DNA of 32,430 bases, taken from the NCBI GenBank assembly GCA_002449695.1, contig DJXI01000007.1, forward strand, positions 23,865-56,294. Reading direction: 5' to 3'. Positions within the stretch are counted from its first letter, which is position 1; each line of letters starts with the position of its first letter. The stretch comes from Verrucomicrobia bacterium UBA7008. GTDB lineage: Bacteria > Verrucomicrobiota > Kiritimatiellia > RFP12 > UBA1067. Below are positions 1 to 7,677 of the stretch, one piece after another. The position numbers and the translations under genes are program-made. The notes beneath the pieces were generated by a model that searched no databases, was not told where the DNA came from, and was given only the letters and a program-made list of their open reading frames with translations.

Positions 1-1
1 C

Positions 2-751
2 TACGCGCTCTATCCGCACATGACGGTGCGCGCGAACATGGAGTTCGCGCTGAAGCTGCGCAAGTTCCCGAAGGCGGAGATCGCGCGGCGCGTCGACGCG
101 GCCGCGGCCGCGCTGGGTCTGACGCCGTACCTGAAGCGGCTGCCGAAGGCGCTGTCGGGCGGGCAGCGCCAGCGCGTCGCGCTCGGGCGCGCGATCGTGC
201 GCGAGCCGGCGGTCTTCCTCTTCGACGAGCCGCTGTCGAACCTCGATGCGAAGATGCGCGTCGAGATGCGCGCGGAGATCATCCGCCTCCACCACCGGCT
301 GGGCGCGACGATGATCTACGTGACGCACGACCAGACCGAGGCGATGACGATGGGCGAGCGCATCGTCGTGATGGAGAAGGGGCGGATCCAGCAGGTCGCG
401 CCGCCGCTGGAGGTCTACGAGCGGCCGGCGAATCCGTTTGTCGCGGGCTTCATCGGCACGCCGCCGATGAACCTCTTTCCGGCGGGGCTGCTCGGCCCCG
501 GGCTTGTCGGCGTGCGGCCGGAGCAGATCCGGCTGGAGGCGGGCGCGGCGCGGACGGGCGGCGGCTGTCTGGCGGCCACGGTGGATTTTCTCGAACCGCT
601 CGGTTCGGAGACGCTCGTGCACGTCGTGGTGGACGGGACGGATTTCCACGCGGTCGTGCGCGTGCCGGGCTTTTCGCCGCTGACGCCGGGCGCGCGCGTC
701 ACGCTCCGGCCCGACCTGTCGCGCGCGGTCGTCTTCGGCACCGGCGCCTGA
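2..751 (+). CDS. ABC transporter ATP-binding protein, sugar-importer (UgpC/MalK) type, 5' end missing
   Basis: This is the nucleotide-hydrolysing subunit of an ABC importer, of the class that usually serves sugar or sugar-phosphate uptake. The reading frame is open from base 2 and begins just after the Q-loop region (YALYPHMTV), so the Walker A half lies outside the window. Visible motifs in order are the signature LSGGQRQR (about 151-174), Walker B VFLFDEP with the D-loop SNLD (about 211-245), and the switch histidine in YVTHDQ (about 318-335). A short C-terminal TOBE-like domain contains GVRPEQI, as in MalK/UgpC proteins. The partner permeases and binding protein are not in view, so the substrate is unknown. 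It ends 111 nt before prs and looks like the last gene of its operon. Confidence 0.9.
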   Translation, partial: YALYPHMTVRANMEFALKLRKFPKAEIARRVDAAAAALGLTPYLKRLPKALSGGQRQRVALGRAIVREPAVFLFDEPLSNLDAKMRVEMRAEIIRLHHRLGATMIYVTHDQTEAMTMGERIVVMEKGRIQQVAPPLEVYERPANPFVAGFIGTPPMNLFPAGLLGPGLVGVRPEQIRLEAGAARTGGGCLAATVDFLEPLGSETLVHVVVDGTDFHAVVRVPGFSPLTPGARVTLRPDLSRAVVFGTGA

Positions 752-758
752 TCTGCCT

Positions 759-779
759 CCGCCGCCCGGACGGTGGCGG
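759..779 (+). other. Hairpin after the ABC ATPase gene, possible weak terminator
   Basis: An 8-bp inverted repeat (CCGCCGCC / GGTGGCGG, one G-T wobble, 5-nt loop) lies 7 nt after the stop codon. It has no T-tract, so intrinsic termination is uncertain. Its place between two transcription units is the main support. Confidence 0.3.
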
Positions 780-822
780 ACGAGACTTGACGGCGCGGGC
801 GGTGCACCGGCGGGCGGATTTA

Positions 823-831
823 TGATATACT
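823..831 (+). promoter_or_regulatory. Extended -10 promoter of prs
   Basis: TGATATACT matches the extended -10 consensus TGnTATAAT at 8 of 9 positions, counting n as free, in an otherwise GC-rich gap. No convincing -35 hexamer is seen 16-18 nt upstream. The predicted transcription start is near 838, leaving a leader of about 25 nt with a Shine-Dalgarno AAAGGA (849-854). Confidence 0.7.
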
Positions 832-862
832 ACTATTCACCCACCTCGAAAGGACTTGTACA

Positions 863-1828
863 ATGGAACAGAGAGATGACTTCATGGTGTTTTCGGGAAC
901 GGCCAATCTGCCGCTCGCCGAGAAGGTCGCGGACTACCTCGGCCGTCCGCTGAACAAGATCGACATCAAGCACTTCCCCGACGGCGAGACCTTCTGCCAG
1001 GTCATCGAGCCCGTGCGCGGCAAGGATGTCTACGTGATCCAGTCCGGCTCGCCCGCGCCGAACGACGCGTACATGGAGCTGTTCATCATCATGGACGCGC
1101 TGCGCCGCGGCAGCGCCCAGCGCATCACCGCCGTCATCCCCTACTACGGCTACGCCCGCCAGGACCGCAAGGACCAGCCTCGCGTGCCGATCACCGCGCG
1201 CCTCGTCGCGAACCTCATCCAGGCCGCCGGCGCGGACCGCGTGCTGACGATGGACCTGCACGCGAACCAGATCCAGGGCTTCTTCCAGATTCCGCTCGAC
1301 CACCTCAAGGCCGAGCCCGTCATCCTCGAGTATATCCGCGAGCAGCACTGGGCCAACCCCATCGTCGTCGCGCCCGACACCGGCGGGGCCAAGACGGCCT
1401 ACGGCTACAGCCGCAAGCTGAAGTGCGGCCTCGCCATCGTCGCCAAGCAGCGCACGGGCGATTCGACCGTCGACGCGTTCTCGGTTGTCGGCGACGTGAA
1501 GGGCCACGACGTCATCATGATCGACGACATGACCGCGACGGGCGGCACGCTCTCGGCGGCGGCCAAGCTCTGCCGCGATCACGGCGCGGCGAGCGTCCAC
1601 GCGTTCGTCTCGCACTTCCCGCTCACGGCGAAGGGCGAGGAGCGCCTCCTGACCGAGACGCAGCTCGACGAGCTCGTCGTCACCGATTCGATTCCGCTGC
1701 GCACGGGCTTCGATCCGGCGAAGCTGCCGTTCAAGCTCACGCAGCTGTCGGTCGCGCCGCTCATCGGCGAGGCGATCAAGCGCACGCACCTGAACGAGTC
1801 GATCAACGACCTCTTCAATCACGAGTGA
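863..1828 (+). CDS. prs: Ribose-phosphate pyrophosphokinase (PRPP synthetase)
   Basis: It makes PRPP from ribose 5-phosphate and ATP in the cytoplasm. PRPP feeds purine, pyrimidine, NAD, histidine and tryptophan synthesis and base salvage. The 321-residue length fits the family. It has the N-terminal FSGTANLPLAEKVA segment, the KHFPDGE motif, the DLHANQIQGFF segment, and the PRPP-binding loop MIDDMTATGGTL around residues 219-230. The start ATG has an AAAGGA ribosome site 8 nt upstream. The stop overlaps the start of pth by one base (TGATG). Several PRPP users (nadC, upp, apt) lie in the same window, though in other transcription units. Confidence 0.97.
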   Translation: MEQRDDFMVFSGTANLPLAEKVADYLGRPLNKIDIKHFPDGETFCQVIEPVRGKDVYVIQSGSPAPNDAYMELFIIMDALRRGSAQRITAVIPYYGYARQDRKDQPRVPITARLVANLIQAAGADRVLTMDLHANQIQGFFQIPLDHLKAEPVILEYIREQHWANPIVVAPDTGGAKTAYGYSRKLKCGLAIVAKQRTGDSTVDAFSVVGDVKGHDVIMIDDMTATGGTLSAAAKLCRDHGAASVHAFVSHFPLTAKGEERLLTETQLDELVVTDSIPLRTGFDPAKLPFKLTQLSVAPLIGEAIKRTHLNESINDLFNHE

Positions 1829-2427
1829 TGAAGATCCTCGTCGGTCTCGGCAATCCGGGTGCGTCGTATGCGAATACGCCGCACTCGGTCGGTTTTGAGA
1901 CGGCGGACCGCCTTGCCGCCGAAATCGGCGCGACGTGGGAGGAGAAGCGCGCGTTCAAGTGCCTCTTGGCGCGCGGCACGCTCGCCGGGCAGCCGGTGCT
2001 GCTCGTCAAGCCGCAGACGTTCATGAACCTGTCGGGCGAATCGGTCGCGCCGGTCGTCAGGTACCACAACGCGACGGTCGCCGATCTCGTCGTCATTCAG
2101 GACGACATCGATCTGCCGCTCGGTCGCCTGCGCATCCGCACGGGCGGCAGCTGCGGCGGCCACAACGGCGTGCGCAACATCATCGAGCGCCTCGGCACGC
2201 CGGCGTTCACGCGCCTCAAGCTCGGCGTCGGCAAGGACCGCGGCAACGTGATCGGCCACGTCCTCGGCAAGTTCGATCCCGCGTCGCGCGCGGTGATGGA
2301 CGAGGAGGTCGCCGCCGCCGCCCGGGCCGCGGCCGACATCCTGCGCCTCGGCGCGGACCGCGCGATGAACGCCTGGAACGGCTGGCAGCCGGAAGCGCGC
2401 CGCGCACAAAGCGAAACGGCGTCTTGA
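1828..2427 (+). CDS. pth: Peptidyl-tRNA hydrolase
   Basis: It releases tRNA from stalled or dropped peptidyl-tRNA by cleaving the ester bond. The 199-residue protein has the usual opening MKILVGLGNPG, the MNLSGE motif, QDDIDLPLG with the conserved aspartate, and GGHNGVRNI. The catalytic histidine is present at residue 19. It sits in a TPHSVGF context where most bacterial enzymes have TRHNVGF or TRHNAGF, so the asparagine after the histidine is serine here. The ATG overlaps the prs stop by one base, so the two are translationally coupled. Confidence 0.96.
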   Translation: MKILVGLGNPGASYANTPHSVGFETADRLAAEIGATWEEKRAFKCLLARGTLAGQPVLLVKPQTFMNLSGESVAPVVRYHNATVADLVVIQDDIDLPLGRLRIRTGGSCGGHNGVRNIIERLGTPAFTRLKLGVGKDRGNVIGHVLGKFDPASRAVMDEEVAAAARAAADILRLGADRAMNAWNGWQPEARRAQSETAS

Positions 2428-2453
2428 TTTTCGAGGCGGTTTCATGATATACT
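2424..2453 (+). promoter_or_regulatory. Promoter for the small membrane protein gene
   Basis: The extended -10 TGATATACT (2445-2453) is preceded by TTGATT (2424-2429) at 18 bp from the -10 hexamer. The predicted transcription start is near 2460. That excludes the ATG at 2455 and leaves 2464 as the first usable start, with a leader of only a few bases. Confidence 0.6.
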
Positions 2454-2463
2454 GATGGCAGCC

Positions 2464-2703
2464 ATGAAAATCAAGAAGCCAGTTCCTGCCGCCGCACCGG
2501 CCGCTCCCGCAGCCGGCGGCGCGATCCTCGCCGACCGCTTCAAGCTCGATACGACCGCCTCCAAGCGTGCGAAGGGCGGTACGACCAGCAAGGGCGCGGC
2601 CACGGCCGCCCTCATCGCCGCGTTCATCGCGCTGGCGCTCGCGGGCGTCCTCACCTACATGCTCTACGCGCACACCGCGTTCCTGAGCAAGGCGATCGGT
2701 TGA
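2464..2703 (+). CDS. Small Ala/Lys-rich protein with one C-terminal membrane segment, unknown function
   Basis: I do not recognise this 79-residue protein. It has an Ala/Pro-rich N-terminal stretch (roughly residues 5-20), then a basic region with several lysines and arginines (about 25-45). One hydrophobic helix follows (about residues 46-66, AALIAAFIALALAGVLTYML), close to the C-terminus, so it would be tail-anchored with a basic cytoplasmic head. The start at 2464 is preferred over the ATG at 2455 because the -10 element ends at 2453. Its own promoter and open frame of typical composition argue that it is real. Confidence 0.6.
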   Translation: MKIKKPVPAAAPAAPAAGGAILADRFKLDTTASKRAKGGTTSKGAATAALIAAFIALALAGVLTYMLYAHTAFLSKAIG

Positions 2704-2726
2704 CGCGCGCCTGATGCGGTTGCCAT

Positions 2727-2751
2727 CCATGCGCTATGGAGCGTTCCATGG
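2727..2751 (+). other. Imperfect hairpin in the trpE leader
   Basis: CCATG pairs with CATGG, and inside that CGCT pairs with AGCG around an ATGG loop, with a 3-nt bulge. It lies 36 nt before the preferred trpE start. No Trp codon run, T-tract or alternative pairing partner is seen, so attenuation is not supported. Confidence 0.2.
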
Positions 2752-2786
2752 CGACGCCTGTCTTTAACCTTCAGAGTGGAACATCC

Positions 2787-4217
2787 ATGCTCAAGCAACT
2801 CAGTGAAGTCGAGTTCGAGCGACGCACCGCGGGCGGCGCGCGCACGCCCGTCTTTCAGGAATTCATCGCGGACCGCGAAACACCCGTCTCGGTGCTGACG
2901 CGCGTCGCGGACACGGACGCGGCCGTCTTCCTGCTCGAATCGGTTTCCGGCGGCGCGTCGCGCGGACGGTACTCCTATCTCGGCCTCGACCCGGAGCGGC
3001 TCGTGACCGAGGACGCGGGCGCGGATCCGCTCCCGGCGCTGCGCGCGGCGGTCCAGGACCGTCCGTTCACGCCCGCGCCGGAGCTGCCGAGCCTGCAGGG
3101 CGGCGCGATCGGCTACTTCGCCTACGATGTCGTCGGCACCTTCACGCCGCGCGTCGGTCGCGTGCTCGTGCGCGAGCCCGGCACGCCGACGGCGAACTTC
3201 CTCGTCACCGACACGCTCGTCATCTTCGACAACGTCCGCCAGACCGTTCTCATCTCCAAGGTCGCGGGCGCGGGCGGCTACGCGCAGGCGATGGCCGGCA
3301 TCGCGGCGCTCGCGGAGCGGCTCTTGAGCGCGGAATCGATCGCGCGCTACGTCCAGGCGCACGGGGCGGCGCCGCAGCCGACGCTGGAGGAGTTCACGAG
3401 CGAGATGAGCGCCGTCGAATTCGCGGAGATGGTCAGGAAGTGCCAGGCGGCGATCCGCGCGGGCGAAGTCATCCAGATCGTCCCGTCGCAGAAGTTCACG
3501 GCCCGCACGGATCTGTCGGCGATCGCGCTCTACCGCGCGCTGCGCGTCGTCAATCCCTCGCCCTACAACTTCTTCCTGAAGCTGGGCGACCGGACGCTCA
3601 TCGGGTCGTCGCCGGAGGAGCTCGTCAAGCTGGAGCACGGCATCGCCTCCACATGCCCGATCGCGGGGACGCGGCCGCGCGGACGGACCGTCGCGGAGGA
3701 CGCGATGCTGGAAAAGGAGCTGCTGGCCGATCCCAAGGAGCGCGCCGAGCACGTGATGCTCGTCGACCTCGGGCGCAACGACCTCGGGCGCGTGTGCGAG
3801 ATCGGCTCCGTGAAGGTCGACCGCTACGCCTTCGTCGAGCGCTATTCGCACGTGATGCATCTCGTCTCGCAGGTGCGCGGGCGTCTCGCCGCGCCGTACG
3901 ACGCGTTCGACCTGCTGAAGGCGACGTTCCCGGCGGGGACGCTTTCGGGCGCGCCGAAGGTGCGGGCGATGGAGCTGATCGCCGAATTCGAGAAGTCGCC
4001 GCGCGGCGTCTACGGCGGCGCGGTCGGGTATTTCAGCTACACGGGCGACATGGATTTCGCGATCGTCATCCGCACGATGCAGCTCGCGCACGGCACGCTC
4101 ACGCTGCGCGCGGGCGCGGGCATCGTCGCGGATTCGAACCAGGTGAAGGAGTACGAGGAGACGGTCAACAAGGCGAAGGCGCTGTTCGAGGCGGCGCGCT
4201 TCGCCGCAACGCTCTAA
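2787..4217 (+). CDS. trpE: Anthranilate synthase component I
   Basis: It converts chorismate to anthranilate, the first committed step of tryptophan synthesis, normally with the glutaminase TrpG. From the chosen ATG it is 476 residues, typical for TrpE. The N-terminal LLES motif, associated with tryptophan feedback binding, is present (VFLLESVSGG). The C-terminal chorismate-binding domain shows VVNPSPYNFF, PIAGTRPRG (near residue 291), GRNDLGR, FPAGTLSGAPK and GGAVGYFSY. These favour TrpE over PabB. An ATG at 2748 with GGAG 6 nt upstream would add 13 residues and is a real alternative start. No trpG or other trp gene is adjacent. The stop codon overlaps a short tandem repeat. Confidence 0.92.
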   Translation: MLKQLSEVEFERRTAGGARTPVFQEFIADRETPVSVLTRVADTDAAVFLLESVSGGASRGRYSYLGLDPERLVTEDAGADPLPALRAAVQDRPFTPAPELPSLQGGAIGYFAYDVVGTFTPRVGRVLVREPGTPTANFLVTDTLVIFDNVRQTVLISKVAGAGGYAQAMAGIAALAERLLSAESIARYVQAHGAAPQPTLEEFTSEMSAVEFAEMVRKCQAAIRAGEVIQIVPSQKFTARTDLSAIALYRALRVVNPSPYNFFLKLGDRTLIGSSPEELVKLEHGIASTCPIAGTRPRGRTVAEDAMLEKELLADPKERAEHVMLVDLGRNDLGRVCEIGSVKVDRYAFVERYSHVMHLVSQVRGRLAAPYDAFDLLKATFPAGTLSGAPKVRAMELIAEFEKSPRGVYGGAVGYFSYTGDMDFAIVIRTMQLAHGTLTLRAGAGIVADSNQVKEYEETVNKAKALFEAARFAATL

Positions 4218-4239
4218 ACTTTCAAACTTTCAAACTTTC
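4216..4239 (+). repeat. Three tandem copies of AAACTTTC
   Basis: Three perfect 8-bp units begin inside the trpE stop codon and end upstream of the infA promoter. They are AT-rich in a GC-rich genome. Function is unknown. Confidence 0.8.
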
Positions 4240-4255
4240 AACGCTACAATCCTAG

Positions 4256-4284
4256 TTGCGCAACGGCGAAGATTTTGATAAACT
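4256..4284 (+). promoter_or_regulatory. Promoter of infA-yebC
   Basis: The extended -10 TGATAAACT (4276-4284) lies 17 bp after TTGCGC (4256-4261). The predicted start near 4291 gives a leader of about 28 nt with AAGGT (4305-4309) before the infA ATG. Confidence 0.6.
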
Positions 4285-4318
4285 ATCTTCAATTATAGGC
4301 AAATAAGGTAAAAACCGA

Positions 4319-4546
4319 ATGGCGAAAGAAGAAGATCAGGCGATCGAGGTGACGGGCGTCGTCACCAAGGTCCTGCCGGCCACCATGTACAAGGTCCAGC
4401 TCGAAAACGGGCACGAAGTGCTCGCGCACATTTCGGGCAAGATGAGGAAGTTCTTCATCAAGATCGCGATCGGCGACAAGGTCACCGTCGAGATCTCGCC
4501 CTACGATCTGGGCAAGGGGCGCATCACCTACCGCCATAAAGTCTGA
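4319..4546 (+). CDS. infA: Translation initiation factor IF-1
   Basis: A single S1/OB-fold protein that binds the ribosomal A site during initiation. The length of 75 residues and the sequence ([50 protein letters not shown]) match the family along the whole length. It is followed 39 nt later by yebC and probably shares its transcript. It has its own recognisable promoter upstream. Confidence 0.97.
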   Translation: MAKEEDQAIEVTGVVTKVLPATMYKVQLENGHEVLAHISGKMRKFFIKIAIGDKVTVEISPYDLGKGRITYRHKV

Positions 4547-4585
4547 TTTGAACAACCGCATACTCAACTGAAAGGATAAAAGAAC

Positions 4586-5353
4586 ATGTCAGGTCACAGT
4601 CACTGGGCGACGATCAAGCGCGCGAAGGGCGCGGCGGACGCGAAGAAGGGCAAGATCTTCTCGAAGCTCGGCAAGGAAATCACCATCGTCGTCAAGGCGA
4701 AGGGCGGCAACCCCGACAACAACCCGACGCTGCGCACGCTCATCGCGAAGGCGAAGGCCGCGCAGATGCCGAACGACAACATCGACCGCGCCATCAAGAA
4801 GGGCACGGGCGAGCTCGAGTCGGCGACGCTCGTCGACGCCGTGTACGAGGGCATCAAGGGCGGCATCGCGATCGTCTGCACCGTCCTCACCGACAACAAG
4901 AACCGCGCGGCGGCGGAAGTCTCGAACGTCTTCAAGAAGAACGGCACGGAGCTCGCCAAGCAGGGTTCGGCGGCGCGCCTCTTTGACCGCATGGGCCAGG
5001 TGATGATCCCGGCCGCGGACGGCGTGACCGAGGACAAGGTCATGGAAGTCGCGCTCGACGCGGGCGCGGAGGACGTCATCGCCGAGGACGGCGGCTTCAC
5101 GGTCAAGTGCCAGTGCGCCGACTACACGGCGGTCGTCGAGGCGATCAAGGGCGCGGGCATCGCGATCGACGAGGAGAACTCGGCCGAGCGCACGCTCATC
5201 CCGAACATGACCGCCCCCGTCAGCGACGTCGCGGTCGCCAAGGCGATCAACAAGTTCACCGACATGCTCGAGGACCTCGAGGACGTGCAGGACGTCTACA
5301 CCAACATGGAGACGACCGACGAAGTCGACGCCGCGCTCGAGGCGGAAGGCTGA
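4586..5353 (+). CDS. yebC: YebC/PmpR family protein
   Basis: Members of this family are described as DNA-binding regulators and, more recently, as translation factors that relieve ribosome stalling (TACO1/YebC). The 255-residue protein begins MSGHSHWATIKRAKGAADAK, the family hallmark, and continues with IFSKLGKEI, MPNDNIDRAIKKGTGE and the acidic C-terminal part LEDLEDVQDVYTNM. The start has AAAGGA (4570-4575) upstream. Its placement after infA fits a translation role, but that is only context. Confidence 0.95.
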   Translation: MSGHSHWATIKRAKGAADAKKGKIFSKLGKEITIVVKAKGGNPDNNPTLRTLIAKAKAAQMPNDNIDRAIKKGTGELESATLVDAVYEGIKGGIAIVCTVLTDNKNRAAAEVSNVFKKNGTELAKQGSAARLFDRMGQVMIPAADGVTEDKVMEVALDAGAEDVIAEDGGFTVKCQCADYTAVVEAIKGAGIAIDEENSAERTLIPNMTAPVSDVAVAKAINKFTDMLEDLEDVQDVYTNMETTDEVDAALEAEG

Positions 5354-5383
5354 ACCGGCTCCTGAAAGAGGAAGGACCCTCGC

Positions 5384-5764
5384 ATGAAACTCGAACACGT
5401 GGCGATTGACGTGCCGGACGCCGAGGCGTTCAAGGCGTGGTGGTGCGAGAACCTGGGCTTCCGGGTCTCGTCCAATCCCGGTTTCATCATGGACGATTCG
5501 GGCATCATGGGCCTGGAGGTCTACCGCACGGGCGAAACGCCCGCCGCGCCGGACTACAAGGCGATGCATGCGATGACCTTCCATGTGGCGTTCGTCTCCG
5601 ATGACGTGCAGGCGGATGTCGACCGCCTCGTCAAGGCCGGCGCGACGCTGGAGCAGCTGAAGCTTGAAAATCCCGCGTTCCACATGGCGATCCTGCGCGA
5701 TCCGTGGGGCGTGGCGATTCAGCTGTGCAAGCGCGCGCAGACGATTTTTATGTCACAGGCTTGA
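5384..5764 (+). CDS. VOC (glyoxalase/bleomycin-resistance) superfamily protein
   Basis: A 126-residue single-subunit member of the vicinal oxygen chelate superfamily with the two beta-alpha-beta-beta-beta halves expected. Candidate metal ligands are His5, Glu45, His67 and Gln113, the last being Glu in many relatives. The ending LRDPWGVAIQLCKR is typical. The substrate cannot be predicted. A strong GAGGAAGGA ribosome site precedes the ATG. The last four codons and stop lie in the first arm of a hairpin that starts a tandem repeat, so the C-terminus may have been reset by the repeat. Confidence 0.85.
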   Translation: MKLEHVAIDVPDAEAFKAWWCENLGFRVSSNPGFIMDDSGIMGLEVYRTGETPAAPDYKAMHAMTFHVAFVSDDVQADVDRLVKAGATLEQLKLENPAFHMAILRDPWGVAIQLCKRAQTIFMSQA

Positions 5765-5852
5765 AGAGCCTGTGACGCAGGACGCCTGCGGACGCTTGAA
5801 GAGCCTGTGACGCAGGACGCCTGCGGACGCTTGAAGAGCCTGTGATGCAGGA
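5753..5852 (+). repeat. 35-bp hairpin-forming tandem repeat, about 2.6 copies
   Basis: Two identical 35-bp units (5761-5795 and 5796-5830) are followed by a third partial unit (5831-5852) with one change. Just before and into the first unit is a perfect 8-bp stem TCACAGGC / GCCTGTGA with a 7-nt loop (5753-5775). Each full unit also contains GCAGG-ACG-CCTGC. The VOC gene stop codon lies at 5762-5764, inside the first unit. Confidence 0.9.
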
Positions 5853-5867
5853 ACGAGCCGCAGATGC

Positions 5868-5905
5868 GCGGGACGCCCCTTGATGAGGCGTCCCGCCGCT
5901 TTTTT
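5868..5905 (+). terminator. Intrinsic terminator of the infA-yebC-VOC unit
   Basis: A perfect 10-bp stem (GCGGGACGCC / GGCGTCCCGC, 9-nt loop) is followed, after CGC, by six T residues (5900-5905). It is the clearest intrinsic terminator in the window and sits just before the nadC promoter. Confidence 0.85.
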
Positions 5906-5929
5906 ATGCCGCGCGCGATGCGGGACGGG

Positions 5930-5959
5930 TTGACCGCAGGGCGCGTCATGTGATAGACT
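5930..5959 (+). promoter_or_regulatory. Promoter of nadC, predicted leaderless
   Basis: TTGACC (5930-5935), an 18-bp spacer and TGATAGACT (5951-5959) form the most complete promoter seen. Only 6 nt separate the -10 from the ATG at 5966, so transcription should begin at or next to the start codon. There is no Shine-Dalgarno sequence. Confidence 0.7.
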
Positions 5960-5965
5960 AACCCC

Positions 5966-6898
5966 ATGACTACGAAAAAGACATCGTCCGCGAAAGCGCC
6001 GCATCCGCTCAAGGACGTGATGCGCTCCACCCGCGCCCAGGCCGCCGTGCGCCTGGCGCTTGACGAAGACCTCGCGAACGCCGCCGATGCGCGCTCCGCC
6101 GCCTGGTGCGACGCGACGAGCGACGCGCTGGTCGATCCGGACGCGGTCGCCACGGGCGAAATCTACGCGAAGGGCACGGGCTGCACCGTCGCGGGCGCGA
6201 CGGTCGCGAAGGCCGTCCTCAAGGCGGTGGACCCGAAGATCAGGGTTACGATTCTGAAGCCCGACGGCAGCACGGTCCAGCCGAAGGAGCCCATCCTCGT
6301 CTTCCGCGGCAAGGCGCGCTCGATCCTCGCCGCCGAACGCACCGCGCTCAACTTCATGCAGCGCCTGTGCGCGACGGCCACGCTGACGCGCCAGTTCGTC
6401 GACGCGACGAAGAAGTACGGCACGCTCATCCTCGACACGCGCAAGACGACGCCGGGCCTGCGCGTCTTCGAGAAGTACGCCGTCCTCTGCGGCGGCGGCA
6501 CGAACCACCGCATGGGCCTCTACGACCGCGTGCTCATGAAGGACAACCACCGCCGCCTGTGGAAGGGCGGCGACCCCGACGCGCTCGATCAGGCGGTCCT
6601 TGCGGCGCGCCGCGCGTTCCCGAAGCTCGCCGTCGAAGTCGAGGTCGAAAGCCTGCGCGAATGCGCGAGCGCGCTCAAGGCGAAGCCGGAGTGGATCATG
6701 CTCGACAACATGAGCGTCGCGGACATGAAGAAGTGCGTCCGGATGTGCAAGGGCCTTTCGAAGACCGAGGCGTCGGGCGGCATCACGCTCGCGCGCGCCA
6801 AGGAAGTCGCCGCGACGGGCGTGACCGCGATTTCGCTCGGCTGCCTGACGCATTCGGCCGGTTCGGTGGATTTGAGCCTCGAATGGCGGACGGTCTGA
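5966..6898 (+). CDS. nadC: Nicotinate-nucleotide pyrophosphorylase (carboxylating), quinolinate phosphoribosyltransferase
   Basis: It converts quinolinate and PRPP to nicotinate mononucleotide, CO2 and pyrophosphate in NAD synthesis. The 310-residue protein shows AERTALNFMQRLC, the DTRKTTPGLR motif (from Asp157), KYAVLCGGGTNHRMGLYD and MKDNH (Lys192), all family hallmarks. The C-terminal part has EVEVESL, MLDNMS and ASGGI as expected. There is no ribosome site; the promoter geometry suggests a leaderless message. The last 16 nt overlap coaX in another frame, so the cofactor genes are coupled. Confidence 0.96.
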   Translation: MTTKKTSSAKAPHPLKDVMRSTRAQAAVRLALDEDLANAADARSAAWCDATSDALVDPDAVATGEIYAKGTGCTVAGATVAKAVLKAVDPKIRVTILKPDGSTVQPKEPILVFRGKARSILAAERTALNFMQRLCATATLTRQFVDATKKYGTLILDTRKTTPGLRVFEKYAVLCGGGTNHRMGLYDRVLMKDNHRRLWKGGDPDALDQAVLAARRAFPKLAVEVEVESLRECASALKAKPEWIMLDNMSVADMKKCVRMCKGLSKTEASGGITLARAKEVAATGVTAISLGCLTHSAGSVDLSLEWRTV

Positions 6899-7677
6899 TC
6901 GTCGTCGACGTCGGCAACACCTCGACGGCGGTCGGGCTGTGGCGCGGCGGAAAGGTGACGCGCGTCGCCCACTGCGACGGCGCCTTCGCCGAGGCGCGCG
7001 CGGCGGTCGAACGGCTCGCCGCCGTCGCGGACGCGCTCGCCTACGTCTCGGTCGTGCCGAAGGCGGACGCCGCGTGGCGCGCGTTCGCAAAGGCGCGGCG
7101 GCTGAAGTTACATGCCGTCTCCTGGCGCGATTTTCCGCTCGCGCTCGACTATCCCCGGCCCGAAACGATCGGCGCGGACCGCCTGGCGGACGCGGCGGGC
7201 GCGGTCGCGCGCTACGGCGCGCCGGTCCTCGTGATGGATTTCGGCACGGCGCTCACGGCGGCGATCGTCACGCGCGACCGGGTGTGGCGCGGCGGCGTGA
7301 TCGCGCCCGGCTTCCCGCTCATGCGCGACTACCTCTTCGAGCGCACGGCGAAACTGCCGCGGATGGAGCTCGGCCGGGGCGGCGTGCCGAAGATCGGCCG
7401 CTCGACCGAGGAGGCGATGCGCTTCGGCGCGCTCGTCGGCTACCGCGGGATGGTGCGCGAGATCGTCGCGACGCTGCGGGCGAATTTCAACGAGGATTTC
7501 CGGCTCGTGGCGACGGGCGGTTTCGCGCGCTGGGCGCTGAAGGGCAGCGGCCTCGATTTCACCGTCGACCCGACGCTGACGCTGTACGGGACGGGGCTGC
7601 TGGCCGCCGGCCCGCTGCGCGGCGCGCCGGACGCAAAGACGGCAACGAAACGGACGAAGAAGGAGGTGCGGACATGA
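6883..7677 (+). CDS. coaX: Type III pantothenate kinase
   Basis: It phosphorylates pantothenate in the first step of coenzyme A synthesis. The 264-residue protein starts MADGLIVVDVGNTSTAVGLW, with the phosphate-binding DxGNT motif of the ASKHA fold. It continues with ETIGADRLAD, MDFGTALTAAIV and GGVIAPGFPLM, which mark type III enzymes. The start ATG lies 16 nt inside the end of nadC. The stop forms an ATGA overlap with the following lipoprotein gene. A separate coaB gene lies further on at 11392. Confidence 0.93.
   Translation: MADGLIVVDVGNTSTAVGLWRGGKVTRVAHCDGAFAEARAAVERLAAVADALAYVSVVPKADAAWRAFAKARRLKLHAVSWRDFPLALDYPRPETIGADRLADAAGAVARYGAPVLVMDFGTALTAAIVTRDRVWRGGVIAPGFPLMRDYLFERTAKLPRMELGRGGVPKIGRSTEEAMRFGALVGYRGMVREIVATLRANFNEDFRLVATGGFARWALKGSGLDFTVDPTLTLYGTGLLAAGPLRGAPDAKTATKRTKKEVRT

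Noticed and set aside
2704..2786. trp attenuator or T-box in front of trpE
   Set aside because: The region is about 80 nt, has no Trp codon cluster, no terminator T-tract and no T-box motif. Only a weak bulged hairpin is seen.
5761..5852. CRISPR array
   Set aside because: The 35-bp units are directly adjacent with no spacers between them and no cas genes are near. They are simple tandem repeats.
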